A stretch of DNA of 8,444 nucleotides from Planctomycetia bacterium (lineage in GTDB: Bacteria > Planctomycetota > Phycisphaerae > Phycisphaerales > SM1A02): contig SYIB01000168.1 of NCBI GenBank assembly GCA_005798965.1, positions 1-8,444 on the forward strand, written 5' to 3'. A program made the position numbers and the translations under genes. The notes beneath the pieces are model-generated. The model had not been told where the DNA came from and made no database searches. It saw nothing but the letters and a program-made list of their open reading frames with translations. Within the stretch, counting starts at the first letter, position 1. Each line of letters opens with the position of its first letter. Shown one piece after another: positions 1 to 5,996 of this stretch.

Positions 1-1
1 G

Positions 2-280
2 AGCCTGAATGCGGTCGTCTGGACGAGTCAGTTGATCGCCGAGCGCAACCTGGCTGCTGACAACGCTGCATCAGCCTTGGCTCGGCTGGATTCCGTCCTG
101 CCACTCGCGGAAGAGTTGCAGCAGTCAACCAATGCCAATGCCCTCGACACCATTGCCGTGTATTGGGAACGCCGGGGCGAGGTGCTCGACGCCCTGAACC
201 AAAGCAGCCTTGCCGCCGAGGACCGCTCCCGCGCCAAAGCCATCCGCGGCCGGATCGCCTCCCTGAACCCGCCGGCGTGA
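2..280 (+). CDS. C-terminal fragment of a helical, TPR-like protein
   Basis: This is the last 92 codons of a gene that begins before the window. The frame is open from the first base and ends at TGA 278-280. The residues form alternating amphipathic helices rich in Ala, Leu, Glu and Arg. A spacing such as 'YWERRGEVLDALNQ' followed by 'AAEDRSRAKAI' resembles the final repeats of tetratricopeptide proteins, in which Tyr/Ala/Leu positions pack pairs of helices. TPR tails of this kind are common on large bacterial signalling proteins, including Ser/Thr kinases, but no catalytic part is visible here, so the protein's function cannot be named. A second in-frame stop lies at 290-292, made by a 12-bp tandem repeat. 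It is convergent with the next gene. I am confident it is coding and only moderately confident of the TPR assignment. Confidence 0.6.
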   Translation, partial: SLNAVVWTSQLIAERNLAADNAASALARLDSVLPLAEELQQSTNANALDTIAVYWERRGEVLDALNQSSLAAEDRSRAKAIRGRIASLNPPA

Positions 281-300
281 GGCGCCGCGTGAGGCGCCGC
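277..300. repeat. 12-bp tandem direct repeat over the stop codon
   Basis: Two perfect head-to-tail copies of GTGAGGCGCCGC lie at 277-288 and 289-300. The first copy carries the stop codon of the upstream gene (278-280) and the second repeats it in frame (290-292). The stretch 293-313, between two convergent genes, can form small GC hairpins such as GCCG/CGGC at 296-307, but no T-run follows. A bidirectional terminator is possible but not shown. Confidence 0.6.
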
Positions 301-318
301 CTGCGGCCGCGCCAACGC

Positions 319-1116
319 CTACGCCACGCCCCAGTCGCAGATCGCGCAGGCGATGTGCCAGGCCTCGGGCGTACGGCAGGAGCTGAGCGCGCTGACGCGG
401 GCGAGTTCGCCGGTTTCGGTGGCGCGGCCGGGTGTCGGGATGGTCGGCGCGCGACAAATGGCCGCCAAGGCAGGGCGGAAGACCGCATCGAAGTAGCAGT
501 CATCCCTGCTGCCGATTCCCGCATCCCGAGCGTGATTGAGCAAGGCGTCGACATCGATACGGCGCGCATGCCGACGATGCTCGCGCCCATGCTGTCGTCG
601 AGGCGCACCCGCCGCGTGCACGAATCCCGGCATATACATGGATCGCAGCACGCCCTGACGTGCCACGACCACAAGACCAGAGGGACTCATGAAGAGTTCC
701 GCCTTGCGCCGGCTCGTAGCACACCACCCAAGCGCGCGACCGTGACCCACGACGAGGTCCACCACCGCGTTGTACCCATCGCGGACGGCCTCAAAGACCG
801 GATCGCCGGCACGCTTGCGCAGTGCCGCGATGAGCGAACGATCGCTGAACCAGATGGGATCAACCAGGCAGTCGGGAAACGCCTGCCGAAACACCTGCAG
901 CATGCCTGGCAGCGCGACATGCTTCTGCACATGTTCGACCAGCCGCGCATCACAGGCGTGGCGATAGTGCCGAGCGAGTTGCGGTGATCCCTGCGGGGGG
1001 CTGGCGAGAGAGCGCGCGGCATCCTGCCGATCGACGGTGGTGGGGCTGCCTTCCATGGCGGAGGGCAGGCTAGGGGGCTCCGTGGAACCCTTCAACGGAA
1101 ATCGTCGAATTCCCAT
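319..1116 (-). CDS. Hypothetical protein, unrecognised family
   Basis: I do not recognise this 265-residue protein. It starts at ATG 1116-1114 or, equally plausibly, at the internal ATG 1056-1054 (Met21), because residues 1-20 are Pro/Ser-rich. No Shine-Dalgarno is visible before either start. Residues about 45-165 look like a folded domain with helices followed by strands: 'VDPIWFSDRSLIAALRK', then 'LFMSPSGLVVVARQGVLRS'. An Arg/His-rich linker (about 170-185) follows, and the tail is a short hydrophobic segment, 'WHIACAICDWGVA'. The central 'SPSGLVVVAR.GV' strand pair reminded me of small nuclease or toxin-like folds, but no catalytic set can be pointed out, so no function is claimed. It is divergent from the retron locus and shares its upstream gap. 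The reading frame has a natural amino-acid composition, unlike the overlapping plus-strand frame, which is Arg/Pro/His-rich. Confidence 0.7.
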   Translation of the reverse strand: MGIRRFPLKGSTEPPSLPSAMEGSPTTVDRQDAARSLASPPQGSPQLARHYRHACDARLVEHVQKHVALPGMLQVFRQAFPDCLVDPIWFSDRSLIAALRKRAGDPVFEAVRDGYNAVVDLVVGHGRALGWCATSRRKAELFMSPSGLVVVARQGVLRSMYMPGFVHAAGAPRRQHGREHRRHARRIDVDALLNHARDAGIGSRDDCYFDAVFRPALAAICRAPTIPTPGRATETGELARVSALSSCRTPEAWHIACAICDWGVA

Positions 1117-1427
1117 TGACTGCCCGAACGGAATCCGTAGCCTGACCCCTCGCGCAAGGAGGCGCGGAGAATGATCAAGGATTCCCAGCGAAATCGCGTC
1201 TGCAGCCAGCCCACGGCCGGGCAGGCGCCCCGCCCAACCCCGTGCACCCCATCAGGCTGCTGCCGGCGTGGACCCGTCCAATCCCGCCAGTGCCTCCTCG
1301 GCCCGACCCACTCTGGCCACCCGCCGTGGCTTGGCGGCTGACGCGGACCACGCGCGGCCAAACACCCTGACCGTCACACCTTTGCTGAGTGGGCGTTCCA
1401 CTCGGTCGACCAGCATCGTCGTCATTC
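1117..1427. other. Upstream half of the divergent intergenic gap
   Basis: These 311 bases precede the structured RNA and separate it from the start of the minus-strand gene. They should hold promoters for both directions. The best match to a sigma70-type promoter reading right is TTGACT at 1116-1121 with TAGCCT 16 bases later at 1138-1143, but the -10 box matches only 3 of 6 positions, so I do not annotate it. No convincing -10/-35 pair is visible just before 1430. The only coding candidate is a small minus-strand frame at 1252-1425. Confidence 0.5.
1252..1425 (-). CDS. Possible small protein (57 aa), doubtful
   Basis: A minus-strand frame from ATG 1425-1423 to TGA 1254-1252 would give 57 residues beginning MTTMLVDRVERPLSKGV. 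It is basic in the middle (KPRRVARVGR), followed by a short helix and an Ala-rich end. The composition is plausible for a small DNA- or RNA-binding protein. Its third-codon-position bias is weaker than in the large genes and there is no clear ribosome binding site. It would lie divergent to, and directly beside, the predicted structured RNA. It may be a chance frame in GC-rich DNA, and I list it mainly so that the gap is described. Confidence 0.2.
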   Translation of the reverse strand: MTTMLVDRVERPLSKGVTVRVFGRAWSASAAKPRRVARVGRAEEALAGLDGSTPAAA

Positions 1428-1429
1428 CG

Positions 1430-1647
1430 GAAGCGGTTGTTGCATGTCCATGCCCGGTCCCAGCTTGCTCGTTGCCGTTCCGCCCCTCACAGGTCGGACA
1501 GGCGGGGTGGTTCGCCCCGCTGCATCCCATGGAGCCACGTGGCTCACGACGGGTGACTTGATGTCACCCGTCGGTCGCAGTGAACCCGGCGCTCCGCGCC
1601 GCGATCAGGAGCTCGCAGGGGCCGGGCTGGGCATGCACGACCCCTTC
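1430..1647 (+). ncRNA. Predicted retron msr-msd RNA
   Basis: By hand pairing, the 5' arm 1430-1461 matches the 3' arm 1618-1647 in four blocks: 1430-1433/1644-1647, 1435-1439/1638-1642, 1441-1450/1628-1637 and 1452-1461/1618-1627. This gives 29 pairs, three of them G-U, broken only by one 1x1 mismatch and two single-base bulges. The helix may continue inward (1463-1464/1615-1616 and 1467-1470/1609-1612). It encloses hairpins at 1502-1520 (6 bp), 1532-1545 (14-nt palindrome), 1547-1573 (11 bp, 5-nt loop) and 1588-1600 (5 bp). This is the a1-msr-msd-a2 plan of retron RNAs: template upstream of the RT, about 220 nt, ending 14 nt before the RT start. AGC at 1462-1464 sits where the long helix breaks, so G1463 is the candidate 2'-5' branching guanosine by analogy with known retrons. 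The exact msr/msd border cannot be fixed by eye. Confidence 0.8.
1547..1573 (+). repeat. 11-bp perfect hairpin inside the retron RNA
   Basis: CGACGGGTGAC at 1547-1557 and its exact reverse complement at 1563-1573 surround the loop TTGAT. It is the longest uninterrupted stem inside the structured RNA and the best candidate for the msd stem-loop copied into DNA. It directly follows the 14-base palindrome GAGCCACGTGGCTC (1532-1545). A second stem, 1573-1578 with 1601-1606, could stack beside it and carry the 1588-1600 hairpin. Confidence 0.75.
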
Positions 1648-1661
1648 AGTGAGACCACGTC

Positions 1662-3692
1662 ATGACCTCGAATGAACCCAACGACCGCCGGGAACCCAAC
1701 ACGTCCGAACTCGATGCCCAGCTCGGGATCGCGACCGTCGTGGGCCATGTCGTGCAGGGCAACTACCCGGCCGCCATCGATGCCATCGACACGCTTCGCA
1801 AGGGGGCCGGCTCGGCCGCGCCCATGCCGATCGCCGATCCCTCGCACCTCATCCTGCTCTCGCGCGAGTGTGTGTGCGCGCTGCTGCGCGAGTGCCGCAC
1901 CCTGAAGCGCAATCACTTCGGTCCCGAACACATCAACAGCCACTGCGCAGCAGCCCTGCAGTTCGCCAACCCGGCCGATGTGGCCGCCGAACTCCTCGGT
2001 TGCCAAGTCAACCCTGCGCCGTGGTTCCTGCCCCCGGCAGTCATCGAGCGCGCCGCCGCCGTCAACCGTGACTACGAGCATGCACTCAGCGGCATGTCGT
2101 GCCGGCCGGTCATCCGCGCGCTCGCCACGCACGACTCGCCCGAAGCGCTAGCCGATTGGGCAGCGGCCAACATCACGCCCGCGCTGCTCGACTTGATCAT
2201 CCGCGATGCCTTCGCGCTGCCGTGGTGGGTCAACGCTTGGGGCATCATGCGCGGCGCCATGCTCGATCGTCACCGCGATGGCTGGCTCACCCAAGCCATC
2301 AACCAACACGGCGTGGGGCCGTTCGTGCATCCAGTCCATACGGGTCCCGCTGCGCACCACACGAATACCGATGTGCGCCGCACCATCGAGTTGGCCTGCA
2401 CGCTCGGCGCGCTTGGCACACCGGGCTCCTTGCCGCTCGATGAACGCCTGCTCGAGGGCCTGGTCGGCAACATCCGCGCTCGCGGCAGCTCGGCCGCCGC
2501 CCGGCTGCGCGCTGCGAAGGATGACGTGGTCGTCAAGGCTGTACTCGCGAGTGCCAAGAAGACGGAGATTGAACAGCTCTGCGCCGAGAGCATCATGCTC
2601 GCGTACGAAGAAGCCATCGCGCGGCAGCTGTGGCTGCAGGTCATTCCTCTTGGCCTTCGCGCGAGCACCGCCAAGGCAGTCGGTGAGCGCTTTCGCCGTG
2701 CTGTGGCGAATGATCCATGTCTGCTCAAGCGCACGCTTGCCAGGCTCCACGAGCTCGCCCCCGGCGCAGTGCATTCGCTGCCGCCGTGCATTGCCGAACT
2801 CGCGGTGCGCATGAAGCGCCTGGAGCTCACGTGGGCGATTGCACGCCTGCGCCTCCAAGCTCGCCCCGCGACCGATGGCCGGCCGCTGGATCAGGCGTAT
2901 CGCACCGAGTCGATCCCCAAGCGCGATGGATCCATGCGCGAACTCCTCGTCCCGGAGCCCTGGCTCAATTCGCTGCAGGCTGCCATCCTGCACGAGATCC
3001 TCGATCCGATGGATGGCCTGCTGCACGACGCCGCGCACGGGTTCCGCCCGGGGCGCGGCACCGCCACCAACGCCGAGGTGCATGTGGCCAGCAGCCGCGT
3101 GGTGAATGTCGACATCGCCGACTTCTTCGGCTCGGTGCGGCTGCACCACGTCAAGCGGGCCCTCGAGCCGCTGCTGGAGCAGGGGTGGGGGCTCGACACG
3201 GTCATGCTCGTGGCACAGGCATGCAGCGCCCGCAACCGCCTGCCCGCTGGTGCACCCACGAGCCCAGCCATCGCCAACCATGTGCTGCGGGAGGTCGATG
3301 CCAAGATCGCCGCGATCTGTGCCGAGCTCGGCCTGCGCTACTCGCGCTACGCCGACGACCTCACGATCAGCGCACCAAGCCGGTCGACGATCGATCCCGT
3401 GCGCGCCATTCCTGCAATCCGCGCGCTGCTGGCGGCCGACGGCTTCAGCCTGGCCGAGCACAAGACCTGCGTGTACGGGTCGGGCTCACAGCAGCTCGTC
3501 ACCGGTCTGGTCACCAATGACCACGTCAGCGTGCCCAAGCGCCTTCGCCGCTGGCTGCGCGCGGTGCGCCATGCGATGTCGCTGGGCAAGACCCCGCACC
3601 AGAACGGTTCGCCCATGACGCCGGCTCAAGTGCAGGGGTGGTCGGCCTACCTCGCATCAATCGCCGTGCGCCGGCAGAGGGACACGCCATGA
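1662..3692 (+). CDS. Retron-type reverse transcriptase with long N-terminal extension
   Basis: The 676-residue product has an RT palm and fingers in residues about 410-650. SIPKRDGS starts at 417, HGFRPGRG at 459, NAEVH at 470-474 (the retron NAxxH signature), NVDIADFF with catalytic Asp484, LPAGAPTSP at 527-535, YADD at 563-566 (Asp565 and Asp566), and VTG at 613-615 (the retron region-Y signature). By family knowledge it would reverse-transcribe the adjacent structured RNA and leave RNA-linked msDNA. Typical retron RTs are about 300-400 residues. Here residues 1-395 are an added helical region with no motif I recognise (for example PWWVNAWGIMRG). There is no HNH or maturase region, which argues against a group II intron. 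The ATG follows the predicted a2 arm by 14 nt, with only a weak GAG ribosome-binding element. The end overlaps the next gene as ATGA. Confidence 0.92.
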   Translation: MTSNEPNDRREPNTSELDAQLGIATVVGHVVQGNYPAAIDAIDTLRKGAGSAAPMPIADPSHLILLSRECVCALLRECRTLKRNHFGPEHINSHCAAALQFANPADVAAELLGCQVNPAPWFLPPAVIERAAAVNRDYEHALSGMSCRPVIRALATHDSPEALADWAAANITPALLDLIIRDAFALPWWVNAWGIMRGAMLDRHRDGWLTQAINQHGVGPFVHPVHTGPAAHHTNTDVRRTIELACTLGALGTPGSLPLDERLLEGLVGNIRARGSSAAARLRAAKDDVVVKAVLASAKKTEIEQLCAESIMLAYEEAIARQLWLQVIPLGLRASTAKAVGERFRRAVANDPCLLKRTLARLHELAPGAVHSLPPCIAELAVRMKRLELTWAIARLRLQARPATDGRPLDQAYRTESIPKRDGSMRELLVPEPWLNSLQAAILHEILDPMDGLLHDAAHGFRPGRGTATNAEVHVASSRVVNVDIADFFGSVRLHHVKRALEPLLEQGWGLDTVMLVAQACSARNRLPAGAPTSPAIANHVLREVDAKIAAICAELGLRYSRYADDLTISAPSRSTIDPVRAIPAIRALLAADGFSLAEHKTCVYGSGSQQLVTGLVTNDHVSVPKRLRRWLRAVRHAMSLGKTPHQNGSPMTPAQVQGWSAYLASIAVRRQRDTP

Positions 3693-4786
3693 CCGCCATG
3701 CTGTCGCAAATGATCGCTGCCGCCCTCGATGGGCCCGATGACCTGGCCGAAGAGTGCATGACCTACCTCCGCGCGGTGGCTGCGGCGCCGAAGCTGCCGC
3801 CCCCGGCGCTGAATCCCTCGAACGACACGTCACCCATGCATGCTCTTCGCGAGATGCTCCATCAGGGGGCACTGCTCCCACTGCAGCCACCAGTGCTGCT
3901 GGCTCCGGAGAGCTACCAGCCCAACGACCGCGAGCGCGAGGTGGCGGCTCTCGTGGCCACGATCGTCGAGCGCCATCAGTCACGAATGTCCATCGAGGGT
4001 GGCCAGCCGATTCAAACCTCGATCCGGTGGATCATGGTTGGGGAGCGCAGCCATCCATCCGACGCGTATCGCGCGATTGATGGCGGCGAGCGCCTCACGC
4101 CTGGAAGCGTGCAGCAGGTCGGTGCTTCCCATGGACACCGAGTCCTGGATCTTGCGTCGATCAGGCTGCTGGCCAAGTCGATCGTCCGCACGCATCGCCC
4201 ACGCGCCAACCTGCTGCTCGATGAGCACCACGGTCTCGTGATCCGTATCAAGGGGCCGATCGATCCCAGGTCGACCTTTGATGGCTGGGCTCCACATGCA
4301 CACATCGGCGAACTGCTTCCCATCCTCGATCCAGCGGATCACGTGGTGCAGTCTGCGCCGAACGACCTCCACGTACGAGTGGATCCGTCCGAGACCTGGA
4401 GTACCGCCACGATCTTCGATCAGGGCGCTTGCCTGCTCGTGCAATCGACCGGCGGCCGGCCGTGGGTCCTTGAGCGACGCGAGCGACCGTACATCATGCT
4501 GCGCGCGTTCTGGATCCGTGATGTGCTCGGCCGACTGCAGCATGGGCCGGTCGAACTGGCCTCCAGCTGGTACGTCATGGTGCGTTCGCCGCTCATGGTC
4601 TGTTCGGTTGTGGATCAGGTGCGCTCGATCCCTTCGTCCCTGCGGCGAAACCTCGTGCAGTGGAGCGGCATTTGGGCCGACCAGAGCAGCTTCGCTCGGC
4701 CGCAGTTGATCTCGCAATGCATGGGAACGCGCGATCCCGCCGAACTCAACGAGTACTTCATCACGCCCCGGCAGGTCGTTGCCTGA
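3689..4786 (+). CDS. Unrecognised retron-associated protein, 365 aa
   Basis: The ATG at 3689 overlaps the RT stop (ATGA), and a GAGGG-like ribosome site lies at about 3677-3681, so translation is probably coupled to the RT. An upstream in-frame start at 3638 would add 17 residues deep inside the RT gene and is less likely. I do not recognise the family. The first 30 residues look helical, a Pro-rich stretch follows (KLPPPALNPSND), and then comes a mixed helix/strand body with segments such as ANLLLDEHHGLVIRIKGP, RPYIMLRAFWIRDVLG and SSWYVMVRSP. No transmembrane helix, Walker motif, HNH or other nuclease signature is visible. The position directly after the RT is where retrons usually encode their effector or antitoxin partner. 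It could equally be the adapter between the retron and the downstream MoxR module. The gene ends inside a strong hairpin. Confidence 0.85.
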   Translation: MTAMLSQMIAAALDGPDDLAEECMTYLRAVAAAPKLPPPALNPSNDTSPMHALREMLHQGALLPLQPPVLLAPESYQPNDREREVAALVATIVERHQSRMSIEGGQPIQTSIRWIMVGERSHPSDAYRAIDGGERLTPGSVQQVGASHGHRVLDLASIRLLAKSIVRTHRPRANLLLDEHHGLVIRIKGPIDPRSTFDGWAPHAHIGELLPILDPADHVVQSAPNDLHVRVDPSETWSTATIFDQGACLLVQSTGGRPWVLERRERPYIMLRAFWIRDVLGRLQHGPVELASSWYVMVRSPLMVCSVVDQVRSIPSSLRRNLVQWSGIWADQSSFARPQLISQCMGTRDPAELNEYFITPRQVVA

Positions 4787-4810
4787 ACCAAAGGATCAGG
4801 CAAGCGACCT
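4773..4810 (+). terminator. Strong hairpin across the stop codon, terminator-like
   Basis: 4773-4786 pairs with 4796-4810 in 14 base pairs with a single bulged G (4804) and the 9-base loop ACCAAAGGA (4787-4795). The left arm contains the stop codon of the 365-aa gene (4784-4786). No U-run follows, so it is not a canonical intrinsic terminator. It may attenuate read-through, act as an mRNA processing or 3'-end stabilising element, or end the retron transcript. It is the only strong inverted repeat I found between the retron genes and the MoxR gene. Confidence 0.5.
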
Positions 4811-4886
4811 CCACCAGGACCACCCTCGGCTCATCCACGTCATCCGACTTCATCTCACTGCATCTTTTCATCTCATCGCACCGACC
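4811..4886 (+). promoter_or_regulatory. G-poor, pyrimidine-rich leader before the MoxR gene
   Basis: The 76 bases from the hairpin to ATG 4887 are mainly C, T and A, most strikingly at 4841-4886, which has only four G. No Shine-Dalgarno is present. Such unstructured, G-depleted leaders suit initiation without a Shine-Dalgarno. They start with GACCTCCACCAG (4806-4817), nearly repeated in the leader at 7236-7248. Any promoter here would need experimental mapping. Confidence 0.3.
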
Positions 4887-5996
4887 ATGCCCAACGCACT
4901 CACCTTCGATCACGCCGGCCGCCTCCTTGCGAACGCGATCGCCGCGCGCCTGGCCACCTTCATCAGCGGTCCACCCGGGATCGGAAAGTCCACCATGGTC
5001 CGCGATGTGGCCAGTTCCCTCGGCATGGAACTTCGTGACGTGCGCGTGTCGCTGCTCGATGCCGTCGATCTGCGCGGACTTCCGTTTCCTGACCGTGAGC
5101 GTGGGATCACGCTCTGGCTTCCACCGCAGTTCCTGCCGCCCATGGATTCGACCACGCGCGGAATCCTTTTCCTTGACGAGATCAACGCCGCCACGCCCAA
5201 CGTGCAAGCCGCGTGCTACCAGCTCGTGCTCGATCGCCGTATCGGCGAGTACGAGCTGCCCGAGGGCTGGGTTGTCTGCGCTGCCGGCAACCGCACCACG
5301 GATCGCTCGGTTGCGTACTCGCTGCCAAGTGCACTGCGCAACCGATTCCTCACCATCGAGCTGCGCCATGACCTGGCGGGCTGGCTGGCATGGGCCACTG
5401 AGCGCGTCGATGGACGCCCGCGTGTGCATCCGTCGATCACCGACTTCGTGTCGTATCGCCCCGGCATGCTGCTGGACATGCCCGAGCAGCTGCGCGACCA
5501 GCCGTTTCCCACGCCGCGTTCGTGGGAGTTCGCGAGCCGGCTCATCGAGCAGGGTGAGCGCGAGTGGGGGGTCTTCCCACCGTCCGAGCACCTGCTGGTC
5601 GAGCGCGAACTCACGCAAGCGATGCTCGAAGGAACCGTCGGCCATGTCGCCACCGAGTTCATGGCGTTCCTCGATTCCATCGGAGACCGAACCTTCGTCA
5701 CTCGCTTCCTGACCAATCCGGCAGGCGCGGAACTGCCCACGCATGGCGGGTGCCTGTTCGTGCTGGTGATGGCGATTGCCGAGCGCGTGAAGGACAACCT
5801 CGACGATGCACGCCATGCGGCGCGCGTGCTCATGCAGCGCCTGCCCGACATGGAGTGGCGCGAGAAGCTGCGCCGCGAGGTCTTCATGCGCTGCCCCATG
5901 ATGATGGCCGACCCGATGCTGGCGGTCGACGAACTGAAGCAGGGCGCGCCAGCATCCGAAGCCGGTGGTGCAGGGCGCAAGGGGCGTGCGGCGTGA
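4887..5996 (+). CDS. MoxR-type AAA+ ATPase
   Basis: The start is ATG 4887 (MPNALTFDHAG), giving 369 residues. An upstream TTG at 4779 would add 36 residues encoded by the leader and hairpin and looks non-coding. The ATPase core carries Walker A GPPGIGKST at 28-36, the MoxR-like segment DAVDLRGLP at 58-66, Walker B ILFLDE at 93-98, sensor-1 Asn135 in CAAGN, and Arg-finger candidates Arg151/Arg153 in LPSALRNRF. The C-terminal third is a helical lid plus an unassigned tail rich in Ala/Gly/Lys. MoxR ATPases form hexameric rings that remodel partner complexes together with a vWA protein, normally encoded next door. That partner is here, overlapping by four bases (GTGA). The likely role is ATP-driven activation or remodelling of the metallopeptidase/vWA protein. 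It is cytoplasmic, with no signal sequence. Confidence 0.93.
   Translation: MPNALTFDHAGRLLANAIAARLATFISGPPGIGKSTMVRDVASSLGMELRDVRVSLLDAVDLRGLPFPDRERGITLWLPPQFLPPMDSTTRGILFLDEINAATPNVQAACYQLVLDRRIGEYELPEGWVVCAAGNRTTDRSVAYSLPSALRNRFLTIELRHDLAGWLAWATERVDGRPRVHPSITDFVSYRPGMLLDMPEQLRDQPFPTPRSWEFASRLIEQGEREWGVFPPSEHLLVERELTQAMLEGTVGHVATEFMAFLDSIGDRTFVTRFLTNPAGAELPTHGGCLFVLVMAIAERVKDNLDDARHAARVLMQRLPDMEWREKLRREVFMRCPMMMADPMLAVDELKQGAPASEAGGAGRKGRAA

Noticed and set aside
163..987. Plus-strand frame of 274 codons opposite the minus-strand gene
   Set aside because: Its first third is almost pure Arg/Pro and it overlaps the end of the upstream gene. The minus-strand frame has a natural composition.
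1116..1143. Sigma70-like promoter TTGACT-16-TAGCCT
   Set aside because: The -10 matches only three of six positions and it lies about 290 bases from the RNA. It is within chance expectation.
1268..1561. Plus-strand frame through the gap and the structured RNA
   Set aside because: It is Ser/Pro/Arg-rich, lacks a ribosome site and runs through the hairpins, so RNA is the better explanation.
2148..3461. Long minus-strand frame (437 codons) across the RT gene
   Set aside because: It lies wholly antisense to RT motifs, is Arg/His/Gly-rich with no domain, and is the usual shadow of a GC-rich gene.
1662..3692. Group II intron or diversity-generating retroelement RT
   Set aside because: There is no maturase or HNH region and no domain V-like RNA nearby. 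I saw no template/variable repeat pair. NAxxH and VTG are retron signatures.
4779..4886. Upstream TTG start for the MoxR gene
   Set aside because: The added 36 residues come from the hairpin and the G-poor leader and are not like MoxR N-termini. ATG 4887 places Walker A at residue 28.
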